Source of the DNA: Homoserinimonas sp044769865
GTDB lineage: Bacteria > Actinomycetota > Actinomycetes > Actinomycetales > Microbacteriaceae
NCBI RefSeq assembly: GCF_044769865.1
Contig: NZ_JBIZWA010000001.1
Location: 1,364,001-1,428,000, forward strand
Length of the DNA: 64,000 nt
Direction of reading: 5' to 3'
Below are positions 41,978 through 49,041 of this stretch, piece after piece. The notes below the pieces were generated by a model, which searched no databases, was not told where the DNA came from, and was given only the letters and a program-made list of their open reading frames with translations. Position numbers and translations under genes: made by a program. The first letter of the stretch is position 1. Every line of letters begins with the position of its first letter.

Positions 41978-44192
41978 AGAGCAGGGGATGTTCGAATGGC
42001 TCCCGAAGGGAGACATCGATGTCAGCCTGCTCTTCCGCGCACTCGACTCCATGGGCGACGGCATTGTTGTGACCGATGCGCAGGAGCGTATCGTCGCGGT
42101 GAATGACGCGATTGTGAGAACCACCGGCTACACGCGCGACGAGTTGATGGGTGCCAACTTCAGAATCCTGCAGGGCCGCGACACGCAGCGTGACGCAGTC
42201 AAAGCCTTGCGCGATGCCCTTGACCGCGGCGATCGCTATGTGGGCGAATTCGTCAACTACCGCAAGGACGGCAGCGCCTTCTGGAACGGCATCTCGGTCG
42301 CGCCGGTCATGAAGGCAGGGCGGCTCACGCACTGGGTGAGCATGCAGCGGGACATCACCGATTTCGTGGCCAAGCGCACCGCGATTGAACGCGAACACAG
42401 CACCACCACGATGATGCTGAGCGTCGCGAGGACGCTGAGCGAGCCGAGCGGCGGCCGCAACGTGACTCAGGTCATCGCGGATGCGGTGCCCGCCGTGTGG
42501 GGCGTCGACCGTTCGTCGTTCGTGCTCTGGGATGAAGTGGGCGAGAGGTTCGTCATCGCCTCCATGAGCGGCTGGGACGGTGTGCTCGCGGAACAGCTCA
42601 TGAATTGGGAGGGGACGCGAAGCGAGAGCACCGACCTCACCCGGATCATGGATTCGGGGCAGCCCGCGCTCGTGACCCGGGCATCCTCCCAATGGGCGCG
42701 TTCCGTCATGGAAGACTTCGATGTCGACGCCATGGCGGTCGTGCCTGTCAAGATCGCCGACCGCTTCCTCGGCATCATCGCCGGCTATTGGTCGCTCAGT
42801 CCCGCGCCTCGCATCCTCGACGACACGCTCATCGATCGCATGACCGGCCTCGCGGGGCTCGCGGGCGTCGCCCTCGACCAGGCACGCCTGCAGCAAGCTA
42901 TCGAGTGGAGCACGAGTCACGACCCCGTCACGGGTCTGCCGAATCGGCGGATGCTCGAAGAGCACGTCACAGAACAGCTCACCGCGCTCGCCGAACATGG
43001 GGGCGACGACGTCGTCGTGCTGGCCTGTGATGTCGACCGATTCACCGCCATCAGTGACAGCTATCCGACGGCCGTCGTGGACTCCATGCTGCGGGAGATC
43101 GCTGCACGACTGGTCAGTACGATCGGCGAAGACGGCTTCGTCGCTCGTCTGGGCAGGGACGACTTCATGGTTGCGATGCGCGCGCGTCCTGAAGACGCCG
43201 AGGCCCTCGTGAGCCGGCTCCTCGACGCCTTCCTGGCCCCATTTTCCGTCGGCGACGACACCGTTCACGCGGGCCTCAGTATTGGCGGAGCCGCGAGCGC
43301 TGACGTCGCACCTTCGCCCCATGAGCCCGTTGAAACGTTCGGCCCGACCGCGGGACAGCGACTCATCTCGCTTGCCTTAGCCGACCTGAACGCGCGCCGC
43401 ATTGCAGAGGGCGCACGCCAGAACGCCGCGAATCCTGAAGACGCGGGGCTCGACTCCGACCTACGCTCGGCAGTGCGCAATGGCGAGATCGAGGTCTACT
43501 ACCAGCCCCAGGTCAGGCTGGATGATGGAGCACTCGTCGGAGTCGAAGCCCTCGTACGGTGGAACCACCCGCGGCTCGGTCAGATCAGCCCCGTGCGCTT
43601 CATCCCCCTCGCCGAATACAACGGCTCGATCCGCGACATCGGGCTCTTCGTGTTTGAGACCGCGTGTGCGGATGCGGCGCGCTGGGCGGCATCAGGGCAT
43701 CCGCTCGAGATGTCGGTCAATGTGGCTGTGCACCAGCTCGAGGACCCCACCTTCTCAGACCGCGTCGTGCGCACCGCCAGCACGCACGGGCTCCCCAATG
43801 AGCGGCTGACCCTCGAGGTGACCGAGACGCGACTCGTCTCCGATCGCAGCGTGCCCCAGGCGCAGCTGCACCGGCTGCGCGAGCTCGGTTTCGTGGTCTC
43901 GATCGACGACTTCGGCACCGGCTTCTCCTCGCTCACCCAGTTGAGCAACCTCCCCGTCGGCGAGCTCAAGATCGACCGGTCCTTCGTCTCGGGCGTGACC
44001 GCCGCCGACCGCTCCATCGTCGCGGGCCTCATCGGCTTCGCCCGGGGTCTCGGGCTGCGCGTCGTGGCAGAGGGTGTCGAGGATGCCGAACAGTACGAGG
44101 TGCTGCGGAAACTCGGATGCGACAGGGCCCAGGGCTACCACCTGGCGCGACCCATGCCAGCCGAGCAGTTCGAGCGGGAGTGGCTCAGCTGA
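41970..44192 (+). CDS. PAS-GAF-GGDEF(degenerate)-EAL protein, probable c-di-GMP phosphodiesterase
   Basis: A 740-residue soluble signalling protein. An N-terminal PAS domain (about 20-140, FRILQGRDTQRDAV and NYRKDGSAFWN, a LOV/PAS-like core) and a GAF domain (about 160-305) precede a GGDEF domain (from DPVTGLPNRR at 317). The active-site loop reads GRDDF (395-399) in place of GGDEF, so cyclase activity is doubtful. The EAL domain is intact: EALVRW (526), EVTETRLV, SIDDFGTGFSSL (Asp 646-647), KIDRSF, VAEGVED and QGYHLARPMP. It should degrade c-di-GMP under control of PAS/GAF inputs. GGAG precedes the ATG at 41970. It ends the pilus gene string. Confidence 0.9.
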   Translation: MTEEQGMFEWLPKGDIDVSLLFRALDSMGDGIVVTDAQERIVAVNDAIVRTTGYTRDELMGANFRILQGRDTQRDAVKALRDALDRGDRYVGEFVNYRKDGSAFWNGISVAPVMKAGRLTHWVSMQRDITDFVAKRTAIEREHSTTTMMLSVARTLSEPSGGRNVTQVIADAVPAVWGVDRSSFVLWDEVGERFVIASMSGWDGVLAEQLMNWEGTRSESTDLTRIMDSGQPALVTRASSQWARSVMEDFDVDAMAVVPVKIADRFLGIIAGYWSLSPAPRILDDTLIDRMTGLAGLAGVALDQARLQQAIEWSTSHDPVTGLPNRRMLEEHVTEQLTALAEHGGDDVVVLACDVDRFTAISDSYPTAVVDSMLREIAARLVSTIGEDGFVARLGRDDFMVAMRARPEDAEALVSRLLDAFLAPFSVGDDTVHAGLSIGGAASADVAPSPHEPVETFGPTAGQRLISLALADLNARRIAEGARQNAANPEDAGLDSDLRSAVRNGEIEVYYQPQVRLDDGALVGVEALVRWNHPRLGQISPVRFIPLAEYNGSIRDIGLFVFETACADAARWAASGHPLEMSVNVAVHQLEDPTFSDRVVRTASTHGLPNERLTLEVTETRLVSDRSVPQAQLHRLRELGFVVSIDDFGTGFSSLTQLSNLPVGELKIDRSFVSGVTAADRSIVAGLIGFARGLGLRVVAEGVEDAEQYEVLRKLGCDRAQGYHLARPMPAEQFEREWLS

Positions 44193-45039
44193 TCCACACG
44201 TGGCGGAGCTTCTCGGGGTTGCGCATCACATAGACCTCGGTGATGAGTCCACCATCAAGCAGGAACGTCGCCACGGTGTCGACCCCGTCCATTCCCACGG
44301 CGATGAGCGCGGCGCGGCCATTGAGCTCGCCGATGCGCAGCACGACGGGGGTATCCGGATTCTGCATGACGCCGAGGCCGAAGCGCAGCACCTTCTCCGC
44401 GCCGAAGATGGGACGCAGGGCCGCGCGGCGGAGTCCACCCCCGTCGCTGTAGAGCACGACATCGGGGGCGAGCATGCCCATGAGTCCCTCGATCGAGCCG
44501 CCGCTCGCCGCCGCGAGAAAGCGTTCCGTCACCTCCCGGTGCGTCGCCCGGTCGACCGGCTGGCGCGGCCTTCGAGCCTGCACGTGCTCCCGGGCACGGT
44601 GGGCGAGCTGGCGCACAGCGGCGGGCGACTTCTGCAGCGTCTCGGCGACCTCGCTCAGCGGCATCCCGAACACCTCGTGCAGCACGAAGGTGGCTCGCTC
44701 CGCGGGGCTCAGCGACTCCAGCACGACGAGCATCGCGATCGAGACCGACTCGGCGAGCTCCGCCGTGTCAGGCGCGTGGGTCACGGGTTCCGGAAGCCAG
44801 GGGCCCACGTATGCCTCGCGCCGCCGCTCCTGCGCGCGGGCGATGTTGAGCGCCTGCCGGGTCACGGCGGTGAGCAGGTAGGCGCGGGGAGACTCGACCT
44901 CATCGTGGTCGGCCGCCGCCCAGCGCAGCCACGTCTCCTGCACCGCGTCTTCGGCATCCGTCATCGTGCCAAGCACGCGGTAGGCGGCGCCGAGGAGCGC
45001 CTGGCGATGCTCGTCGAAGACGGCCGTGGCGTCCGTCAC
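44185..45039 (-). CDS. ECF41-group sigma factor (SigJ-like) with SnoaL-like C-terminal domain
   Basis: A 284-residue sigma-70 family factor. Region 2 (VFDEHRQALLGAAYRVLGTMTDAEDAVQETW) and region 4 (PLSEVAETLQKSPAAVRQLAHRAREHV) are followed by a C-terminal SnoaL-like domain with the ECF41 hallmarks: WLPEPV between the regions, DGGG near residue 208 and NPEKL near the end. In this group the C-terminal domain replaces an anti-sigma factor. The GTG at 45039 has GGGAG upstream and overlaps the decarboxylase-family gene. Its 3' end overlaps the EAL gene by eight bases. Confidence 0.9.
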   Translation of the reverse strand: MTDATAVFDEHRQALLGAAYRVLGTMTDAEDAVQETWLRWAAADHDEVESPRAYLLTAVTRQALNIARAQERRREAYVGPWLPEPVTHAPDTAELAESVSIAMLVVLESLSPAERATFVLHEVFGMPLSEVAETLQKSPAAVRQLAHRAREHVQARRPRQPVDRATHREVTERFLAAASGGSIEGLMGMLAPDVVLYSDGGGLRRAALRPIFGAEKVLRFGLGVMQNPDTPVVLRIGELNGRAALIAVGMDGVDTVATFLLDGGLITEVYVMRNPEKLRHVWIS

Positions 45040-45599
45040 GCGCGCACTCCCGATGGGCTGAACTCGCACTGCTCCTTGAAGCCCTGGCTCGTGAGGCCCA
45101 TGGCTGCGTTCGTGCGGGAACGCTGGTTCTCGAGCGCGACGAGCGCCGTCAGCTCGACGAGGGCAGCATCACCGAGCTCGGCACGCAGCGCGGCGACCTG
45201 CTCGTCGCTCACGGTCGGCGGGGTGGCGGTCATCGCGACCGAGTATTCCATGACGCGGCGTTCCAGCTCGGAGTAGAGCTCGCTCGTGTCGCGCCGCGTG
45301 ACCTGCTCGAGCTTCGCCGGGTCGACGCCCTGGTTGTGTGACACCCAGTAACCGAAGTCGAGGCACCACGAGCATCCGATCTCCGCCGCGCTCGCCAGCA
45401 GGGCAAGAGCCGCGAGGGTGGGGTCGAGGCGGTTCCAGCGGGCGGCCGAGTTCTCGGTTTTCAGCATCGTCGAGAAGACACGCGGGTTGTGCAGGGCGAC
45501 GAGCCCGGTGTCGAGCACCTTGCCGTAGGTGCGGCGGCTGTACGCCTCGAGGATGCGCACCTTGATCGTGCGGCGGTGAGTGAGCGGGATGCGGGCCAT
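45036..45599 (-). CDS. Carboxymuconolactone decarboxylase (AhpD-like) family protein
   Basis: A 187-residue all-helical protein of the CMD/AhpD family with the redox motif in EIGCSWCLDFGYW (about residues 69-81). It likely acts as a thiol peroxidase-like or related enzyme in the cytoplasm. AAGGAGG stands before the ATG at 45599. ECF41 sigma factors are typically encoded beside such a protein and control it, and an ECF41-type promoter precedes this gene. Confidence 0.88.
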   Translation of the reverse strand: MARIPLTHRRTIKVRILEAYSRRTYGKVLDTGLVALHNPRVFSTMLKTENSAARWNRLDPTLAALALLASAAEIGCSWCLDFGYWVSHNQGVDPAKLEQVTRRDTSELYSELERRVMEYSVAMTATPPTVSDEQVAALRAELGDAALVELTALVALENQRSRTNAAMGLTSQGFKEQCEFSPSGVRA

Positions 45600-45633
45600 G
45601 GTGTCCTCCTTGTGGTGGTCGTTCACAAGGTCA

Positions 45634-45660
45634 GACACCGCTGGTCGCGAAAGTGTGACA
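45634..45660 (-). promoter_or_regulatory. ECF41-type promoter
   Basis: On the minus strand TGTCACA (45660-45654) is followed after 16 bases by TGTC (45637-45634). The published ECF41 consensus is TGTCACA, 16 bases, CGTC; only the first base of the -10 differs. It drives the decarboxylase-family gene and the sigma factor gene, so the sigma factor should control itself. Confidence 0.75.
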
Positions 45661-45728
45661 TCCGTCTTTTCGTGCGCTGGGGCGAGAGGGGCGCGCTGGT
45701 CCTCGCCGGCGGATGCGATGATCGACGG

Positions 45729-46166
45729 ATGCCCGTGACCTTCCACTCCGCGCCCACCCGAGACCTCCCGGCCGAAGTGCTCTACCGCATCCTGTGGCTC
45801 CGGAGCGCCGTCTTCGTGGTCGAGCAGGAGGCCGCATACGACGACATCGACGGCCGCGACCTCGAGCCCGGCACGGTGCAGTTCTGGGCGGAACGCGACG
45901 GGGAGGTGCTTTCGACGCTGCGGCTTCTCACGGATCCGGACGGCATGCGCATCGGCCGGGTTGCCACGGCACTCTCGGCCCGGGGCCTGGGCCTGTCGGC
46001 CCGCCTGATGACGGATGCCATCGCGCGCTGCGGCGCCGCGGGCATCCGTCTTGACGCCCAGAGTCGCCTCGCCGAGTGGTACGCCCGCTTCGGCTTCGCG
46101 GTCGACGGCTCCGAGTACATCGAGGACGGCATCCCGCACCTCCCGATGCTTCGCCCGGCGGGGTGA
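45729..46166 (+). CDS. GNAT family N-acetyltransferase (ElaA-like)
   Basis: A 145-residue acetyltransferase. LWLRSAVFVVEQEAAYDDIDGRDLEPGT matches ElaA-like GNAT proteins, IGRVATALSARGLGLSARLM holds the acetyl-CoA pyrophosphate loop (R-x-x-G-x-G/L) and RLAEWYARFGF the C-terminal motif. Target unknown. The ATG at 45729 is chosen because conserved family sequence starts there; the open frame extends much further upstream without support. Confidence 0.82.
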   Translation: MPVTFHSAPTRDLPAEVLYRILWLRSAVFVVEQEAAYDDIDGRDLEPGTVQFWAERDGEVLSTLRLLTDPDGMRIGRVATALSARGLGLSARLMTDAIARCGAAGIRLDAQSRLAEWYARFGFAVDGSEYIEDGIPHLPMLRPAG

Positions 46167-46322
46167 GTGGCGTACGCGGCATCCCCGCCCCGTCTTCGTG
46201 GTCCGCGTTGCCGTTCCACAGGAGAAACTCCCCGACACGCCGCTGTCAGGTCCCCGTGCTCGGCGAGTCGAGGAAAATCTCCTGCAGTGCGCGGGCGGGG
46301 CGTGGGTGTACCGAAGCGGTTT

Positions 46323-46799
46323 CTACGCGTCCAACACCCGCAGCGTCAGCGCATCGAAGCGCTCACCCGTGCCATAGACCCCGTTGAAGAGGGGGGCTGC
46401 GTCCGGCAGCATCCGTGTCTCCACCTCGGCCCACACGATGTGTTCGCCCTCAAGTAGGGTCTCGGCGGCGCCGAGCGCGACGAGCGGCACGCGCCCCGTC
46501 ACACCGGTGTCGGCGCTGATGACGGCGCCCCGTTCATCCGATTCGAGCCATGGCTCGGCGAGCGTGAGGTCGAGCGCGCCGAAGTGCCCCGAGAAGTGTG
46601 CGCGCCCGCCGAAACGAATCGTGCCCCGCGCGCTCGCCAACTCGAAATCCGATTGGTCCACGAGCGGAAAGAACAGAAGCCCGTCGACGGATGCCGCACC
46701 CTCCGCGACCCGCACGTTGCCACCCATGCCGCCCAGGTAACGCACAAAGCTCTCTTTGACACCCCACGTCAGGCCCGCGGCATCCGCTGTTGCTTGCAT
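46323..46799 (-). CDS. HtaA-domain protein without signal peptide
   Basis: A 158-residue protein consisting of one HtaA domain (LTWGVKESFVRYLGGMGG at the start, FGALDLTLAEPWLE in the middle). HtaA domains bind heme at the surface of corynebacteria and relatives. Here there is no signal peptide, membrane helix or second domain, so a cytoplasmic place is predicted and the heme role is uncertain. A TAGGCT box ends six bases before the ATG, implying a leaderless mRNA. It stands alone between a GNAT gene and the tRNA cluster. Confidence 0.7.
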   Translation of the reverse strand: MQATADAAGLTWGVKESFVRYLGGMGGNVRVAEGAASVDGLLFFPLVDQSDFELASARGTIRFGGRAHFSGHFGALDLTLAEPWLESDERGAVISADTGVTGRVPLVALGAAETLLEGEHIVWAEVETRMLPDAAPLFNGVYGTGERFDALTLRVLDA

Positions 46800-46805
46800 G
46801 CCCCG

Positions 46806-46811
46806 AGCCTA
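46806..46811 (-). promoter_or_regulatory. -10 box of a leaderless transcript
   Basis: TAGGCT on the minus strand ends six bases before the start codon of the HtaA-domain gene at 46799, with no ribosome binding site between. Confidence 0.45.
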
Positions 46812-46878
46812 CGGGCGCCGCGCGCAGCGATTGACAGCCACGATCGCCGAGACAAGCATGTGACCGCCGTCCCATCCG

Positions 46879-46950
46879 AACTTCGGAGATTCGGCGCCAC
46901 GCCGCGGAATCCTGCCCTCAACGCCGGCGTGTCGCCAAATCTCCGAAGTT
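46879..46950. repeat. 72-bp intergenic palindrome
   Basis: Perfect 13-base arms AACTTCGGAGATT and AATCTCCGAAGTT, extended inward by GGCG/CGCC after one mismatch, around a centre of about 36 bases. The build is like the 67-bp elements near 2.8 and 3.5 kb but the sequence differs. Confidence 0.75.
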
Positions 46951-47040
46951 ACGGTGGCGGAGGAGGAACGGAAGGCGGGACCGGAACGAGAGCAGAACCG
47001 GCTGCAAGACCGCCTCACGGCTGCAAGACCGCCTTAACGC

Positions 47041-47076
47041 AAAAGAACCCCCGCGATGTAGAAGCTACGCGAGGGT
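47041..47076 (-). terminator. Terminator of the tRNA operon
   Basis: On the minus strand ACCCTCGCG pairs with CGCGGGGGT across a 12-base loop, followed by TCTTTTGCG. It stands just after tRNA-Phe. Confidence 0.75.
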
Positions 47077-47080
47077 CCAG

Positions 47081-47153
47081 TGGCTCCGACCGGCGTCGAT
47101 CCGGTGACCTTTCGATTTTCAGTCGAACGCTCTACCAACTGAGCTACAGAGCC
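47081..47153 (-). tRNA. tRNA-Phe (GAA)
   Basis: A 73-base cloverleaf. Acceptor GGCTCTG pairs with CGGAGCC, anticodon loop ACTGAAAAT gives GAA, T-loop GATCGAC-type present. No CCA is encoded. Last gene of a three-tRNA operon. Confidence 0.95.
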
Positions 47154-47215
47154 GCACCTGGTGCGAAACCAGATGAAGAAGGCACGGAACACTGGCGAGA
47201 GTGTACCGTGCCTTG

Positions 47216-47289
47216 CGACCCTGACCGGACTTGAACCGGCGACCTCCGCCGTGACAGGGCGGCGCGCTAACCAACTGCGCTACAGGGCC
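47216..47289 (-). tRNA. tRNA-Asp (GTC)
   Basis: A 74-base cloverleaf. Acceptor GGCCCTG pairs with CAGGGTC, anticodon loop CTGTCAC gives GTC, T-arm GGTTCAAGTCC. CCA is not encoded. Discriminator is G, as usual for aspartate. Confidence 0.95.
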
Positions 47290-47316
47290 AAGCTATGAAA
47301 CTATGTTGTGTTGTGG

Positions 47317-47389
47317 TGACCCCAACGGGATTCGAACCCGTGCTGCCGCCGTGAAAGGGCGGTGTCCTAGGCCACTAAACGATGGGGCC
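47317..47389 (-). tRNA. tRNA-Glu (TTC)
   Basis: A 73-base cloverleaf. Acceptor GGCCCCA pairs with TGGGGTC, anticodon loop CTTTCAC gives TTC, T-arm GGGTTCGAATCCC. First tRNA of the operon. Confidence 0.95.
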
Positions 47390-47423
47390 GTGAAGAAACA
47401 TCCTTCGTAGCTACCGAACGACA

Positions 47424-47452
47424 AGCATACGGATGCCGAGGCGATTTACCAA
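47424..47452 (-). promoter_or_regulatory. Promoter of the tRNA operon
   Basis: On the minus strand TTGGTA (47452-47447) and TATGCT (47429-47424) are separated by exactly 17 bases, about 35 bases before the 5' end of tRNA-Glu. Confidence 0.7.
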
Positions 47453-47651
47453 ACTGAGCATCCGTTTTTATTTCGGGGCTGTCTGGGGGCGGCCCGAGGA
47501 GTCTCCGAGAAAGTGCGCGTTGCTCCCCAACGGGCGCCTTCTCGCGGGCTAGATTCGGGGCATCCGGTGCCCAGCATCCCGTCTGTGCACCGTCGGGGCG
47601 TGCCGCATTGCGGGAGCCCCACCCGATCTCATTGGCAGGAGTCGAGCAGCT

Positions 47652-48869
47652 ATGGCGACGGCAAGCGTTCAGCCCCGGATGTCTCGGCTCCGACTCGTCC
47701 TGGCTGTTGCTGTCGCCGCGGCGGTCGCGGTGACGGGCGCCGTTGTGGGCGACCCTCGTCCGCTGCCGGCCGTGGCCGCCGACTATCCCAGCTGGGATGA
47801 CGTGCTCGCCGCCCGTGACAACGAGGGCGCGAAGGCGGCCGAGGTGACGCGTATCGAGGCGTTGCTGAAGGCGCTCCAGGCCGACGTCAAGGCGAAGCAG
47901 GCGACGGCCGTGAAGCGCGGCGATGAGTTCTTCGTCGCCCAGCAGGCCTACGACGAGGCCGCGTACCGCGCTCAGCAGCTGCAGGCTCAGGCCGACGCGG
48001 CCCGCGTGGTGGCGGATGCGTCGATGCTGCAGGCAGGCCAGCTCGCGGCCCGCACCCAGCGCGTGGGCGGCCCTGACATCACGGCGACGCTCCTCTTCGG
48101 CGAGGGCAACACGGCGAACCTGCTGAACCAGCTGGGCATGGCCTCGAAGGTCAACGAGCAGTCGAGCGGCGTTTTCGCGAAGGCGAAGCAGGACGAGAAC
48201 ACGGCGCAGTCGCTCACCGACCAGGCGAATCTCGCGAAGGCCGCGCTCGAGGAGCTGGCGACGATCGCCCAGGAGAAGATGGAGATCGCGCAGAAGGCGG
48301 CGGATGCTGCGGCCGCGGCCCTCGAGGAGGAGCAGGAGAACAGGGCCCGCCTGCAGGCGCAGCTCGCCTCCCTCAAGGAGGACCGCATCGCGACCGAGGC
48401 CGAGTACACGGCCGGCATCAAGGCGCTCTGGGGTGAGGGTGCCGCGGGCGTCGTCTCGGCGACGGGCTGGGCTCGCCCGTCTGGTGGCTTCATCTCGAGC
48501 AGCTACGGATGGCGCGTGCCTCCGAAGCGCGGTGCGAGCACGCTCCACGGCGGAGTCGACCTGGCGCCGGGGTGCGGCGCCCCGATCTTCGCGGCCCACG
48601 CTGGCACGGTCGAGTACGCCGGCTGGAACGGCGGCTACGGCTACTACGTTCGCATCAACCACGGCAATGGCCTCGCGACCGCCTATGGCCACATCGTCGC
48701 GGGCGGACTGCGGGTGGGGGTCGGCCAGCGGGTCGGCCCGGGTCAGCTGATTGCGCACGTCGGCACGACCGGCACCTCGACCGGGTGCCACCTCCACTTC
48801 GAGGTGCGTCCGGGCGGCGGAACGACCGATCCGGTCGTCTTCCTCCGCGGCCAGGGCGTCAACATCTAG
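47652..48869 (+). CDS. M23 (LytM) family cell-wall metallopeptidase, paralogue 1
   Basis: A 405-residue exported peptidase: signal peptide (LRLVLAVAVAAAVAVTGAVV, cleavage near AVAA), then DYPSWDDVLAARDNEG, a long coiled coil (about residues 50-255, rich in Ala, Glu, Gln and Lys), and a C-terminal LytM domain with HGGVDLAPGC and GCHLHFEV, the zinc ligands of the family. It should cut peptidoglycan cross-links. AGGAG precedes the ATG. A TAGATT box at 47550-47555 is a possible -10, giving a leader of about 90 bases with no recognisable riboswitch. Confidence 0.9.
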   Translation: MATASVQPRMSRLRLVLAVAVAAAVAVTGAVVGDPRPLPAVAADYPSWDDVLAARDNEGAKAAEVTRIEALLKALQADVKAKQATAVKRGDEFFVAQQAYDEAAYRAQQLQAQADAARVVADASMLQAGQLAARTQRVGGPDITATLLFGEGNTANLLNQLGMASKVNEQSSGVFAKAKQDENTAQSLTDQANLAKAALEELATIAQEKMEIAQKAADAAAAALEEEQENRARLQAQLASLKEDRIATEAEYTAGIKALWGEGAAGVVSATGWARPSGGFISSSYGWRVPPKRGASTLHGGVDLAPGCGAPIFAAHAGTVEYAGWNGGYGYYVRINHGNGLATAYGHIVAGGLRVGVGQRVGPGQLIAHVGTTGTSTGCHLHFEVRPGGGTTDPVVFLRGQGVNI

Positions 48870-48949
48870 CGCCTGCCGCTAACCTCCGCCCCGCGGCATC
48901 CGACAGTCAATGGGGCGGATGTCTCCCGCTCCCGTTCAGCGAGAAGCTA

Positions 48950-49000
48950 TTGCCATTGGGCAACGAGTTGTTATTGTTACTTGTGTTAACAGTGTGACGG
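48950..49000 (+). promoter_or_regulatory. AT-rich promoter region of M23 paralogue 2
   Basis: An AT-rich island in GC-rich surroundings. It has TTGCC-N-GGCAA dyad symmetry at 48950-48963 and repeats of the GTTA type (GTTATTGTTAC and TGTTAAC, 48970-48991). These recall, weakly, the repeats bound by the response regulator MtrA at cell-wall hydrolase genes of other actinobacteria. Confidence 0.3.
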
Positions 49001-49041
49001 GGGATTCCACTGTGATAGCCGAGGCCGGGATACGGGGACAT

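Noticed and set aside
47470..47651. c-di-AMP (ydaO-type) riboswitch before the first M23 gene
   Set aside because: Such riboswitches control cell-wall hydrolases in actinobacteria, so I looked for one. The leader after TAGATT is only about 90 bases and none of the conserved joining segments is visible.
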